Origin: Sphingomonas sp. 3P27F8 | Lineage (GTDB): Bacteria; Pseudomonadota; Alphaproteobacteria; Sphingomonadales; Sphingomonadaceae | Direction of reading: 5' to 3' | NCBI RefSeq assembly: GCF_005502745.1 | Contig: NZ_SCNL01000008.1 | Location: 62,001 to 126,000, forward strand | DNA length: 64,000 nucleotides | Shown here: positions 63,289 to 64,000 of the stretch, piece by piece | How positions within the stretch are numbered: position 1 is the stretch's first letter | Layout of the letters: each line of letters opens with the position of its first letter | Notes under the pieces: generated by a model | Databases searched by the model: none | The model's input: only the letters and a program-made list of their open reading frames with translations | Told to the model about the DNA's origin: nothing | Program-made: the position numbers and the translations under genes

Positions 63289-64000
63289 ATGTCCACCTCA
63301 TCTTTTGCCTCTCGCCGTTCGTTGCATTCCTCGATCGCCCTCGTGCTTTGCGCGCTCACCTACGCACCCGCCGCAACGGCGCAGGAGGCGAGGCAGCCAA
63401 GCGCCCCCGCGGCCGAAACCGATGCGACGCAGCAGGAAGATATCGTCGTGACCGGCCAGGCCCTGCCCGGCTCGGTGGTCGGCGACATTCCGGCGGAGAA
63501 CCGGCTGACCCCCGCCGATATCGCCGCTTACGGGGTCGATTCGGTCAGCGATCTGCTCGATCAGATTTCGGACCAGACCAGCAGCATCCAGGGGCGCGGG
63601 AGCAGCGGCCCGGTGGTGCTGGTCAACGGCAAGCGCATCTCCGGCATCAACGAGATCGGCGATCTGCCGACCGAGACGATTGCGCGCGTCGATATCCTGC
63701 CGGAAGAGGTGGCGCTGAAATACGGCTACAGCGCGACGCAGAAGGTGGTGAACATCATCCTGCGCCGGCGCTTCCGCGCGCATACCGTGAGCGCGGGGGG
63801 GGGCGCGGCGACCGATGGCGGCGGCGGCAATACCAACGGCGAGTTAGGCATCACCCGCATCCACGACAGCCAGCGCGTCAACGTCACCGCGCGTGCCAAG
63901 ACCAGCGCCTCGCTGCTCGAAAGCCAGCGCGGCATCATCCCCGATCCGGCCGCGAGCGATCCGGCCAACCCCTTCGCCAGCGATCCGGCGTATCGCACGC
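63289..64000 (+). CDS. TonB-dependent receptor, cut by window end
   Basis: An ATG at 63289 opens a frame that runs off the window. Residues 1-31 form a signal peptide (ALTYAPAATAQ). Then QEDIVVTGQALPGSVVGDIPAENRL, a TonB-box and plug region, VLVNGKRISGINEIGDLPTETI and VDILPEEVALKYGYSATQKVVN with a plug-domain pattern. The frame stays open over 237 codons to the end. The C-terminal barrel lies outside. The substrate is unknown. Confidence 0.85.
   Translation, partial: MSTSSFASRRSLHSSIALVLCALTYAPAATAQEARQPSAPAAETDATQQEDIVVTGQALPGSVVGDIPAENRLTPADIAAYGVDSVSDLLDQISDQTSSIQGRGSSGPVVLVNGKRISGINEIGDLPTETIARVDILPEEVALKYGYSATQKVVNIILRRRFRAHTVSAGGGAATDGGGGNTNGELGITRIHDSQRVNVTARAKTSASLLESQRGIIPDPAASDPANPFASDPAYRT

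Noticed and set aside
1-64000. CRISPR arrays, insertion sequences, prophage genes, toxin-antitoxin pairs
   Set aside because: Searched by eye for short regular repeats, transposase or integrase motifs and phage genes; none found.

Overview
The window is a high-GC, gene-dense alphaproteobacterial chromosome segment, most likely from Sphingomonas or a close sphingomonad. This is judged from gene content and gene order only: the argD-argF-hslO order, a GcrA cell-cycle regulator, the 17.2 kDa (NDUFA12) accessory subunit of complex I, a fatty acyl-AMP ligase, several TonB-dependent receptors, and a complete division/cell-wall (dcw) cluster. No insertion sequence, prophage, CRISPR array or rRNA was seen.

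Layout. (1) 1-7,990, minus strand: hslO (cut by the window edge), argF, argD, parE, an isolated TadG/TadE pair, and gcrA. (2) 8,053-12,328: an ABC-2 permease and a DUF3147 protein on plus, then dgt and a TPR/SPOR envelope protein on minus. (3) 12,555-31,390, minus strand: the dcw cluster, in transcription order mraZ-rsmH-ftsL-ftsI-murE-[43 aa ORF]-murF-mraY-murD-ftsW-murG-murC-[66 aa ORF]-murB-ddl-ftsQ-ftsA-ftsZ. Most junctions are 4-nt stop/start overlaps, so it probably works as one translationally coupled unit. It is headed by a leader with 10-bp-phased GGGGA boxes that look like MraZ operators. (4) 31,717-38,269: a PLP-dependent cysteine synthase-like enzyme, a hypoxanthine/uracil-type DNA glycosylase, a MliC-like lipoprotein, a ParA-like ATPase coupled to aat, DUF2155, NDUFA12, DUF192, a two-domain cold-shock protein and recX. 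(5) 38,365-42,687: a fatty acyl-AMP ligase, a GGDEF/EAL protein and tRNA-Trp.

(6) 42,880-50,382 is a DNA-repair and stress island. It holds an ATP-dependent DNA ligase with its associated exonuclease, a flavin-fold general-stress protein behind an EcfG-like promoter, a DUF2252 kinase-like protein, and a radical-SAM/UdgX pair behind a near-perfect alphaproteobacterial LexA (SOS) box. The radical-SAM gene appears to carry a 1-nt frameshift near its N-terminus. (7) 50,548-57,117: a TonB-dependent receptor, an Nramp-like transporter coupled to a TPR-sulfotransferase, then secE-nusG. (8) 57,206-64,000: a polytopic membrane protein, a DUF4163-type secreted protein, a class III CoA-transferase, DUF1993, pyrD, an EF-hand lipoprotein and the start of another TonB-dependent receptor.

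The most interesting signals are the phased MraZ-type boxes, the SOS-controlled and possibly broken radical-SAM/UdgX operon, two uncharacterised small ORFs inside the dcw cluster, the ligase/exonuclease pair without its usual helicase and phosphoesterase, and a terminator or attenuator squeezed between parE and argD. No clearly undescribed multi-gene system was found. All identifications come from reading motifs and context; no database search was run.
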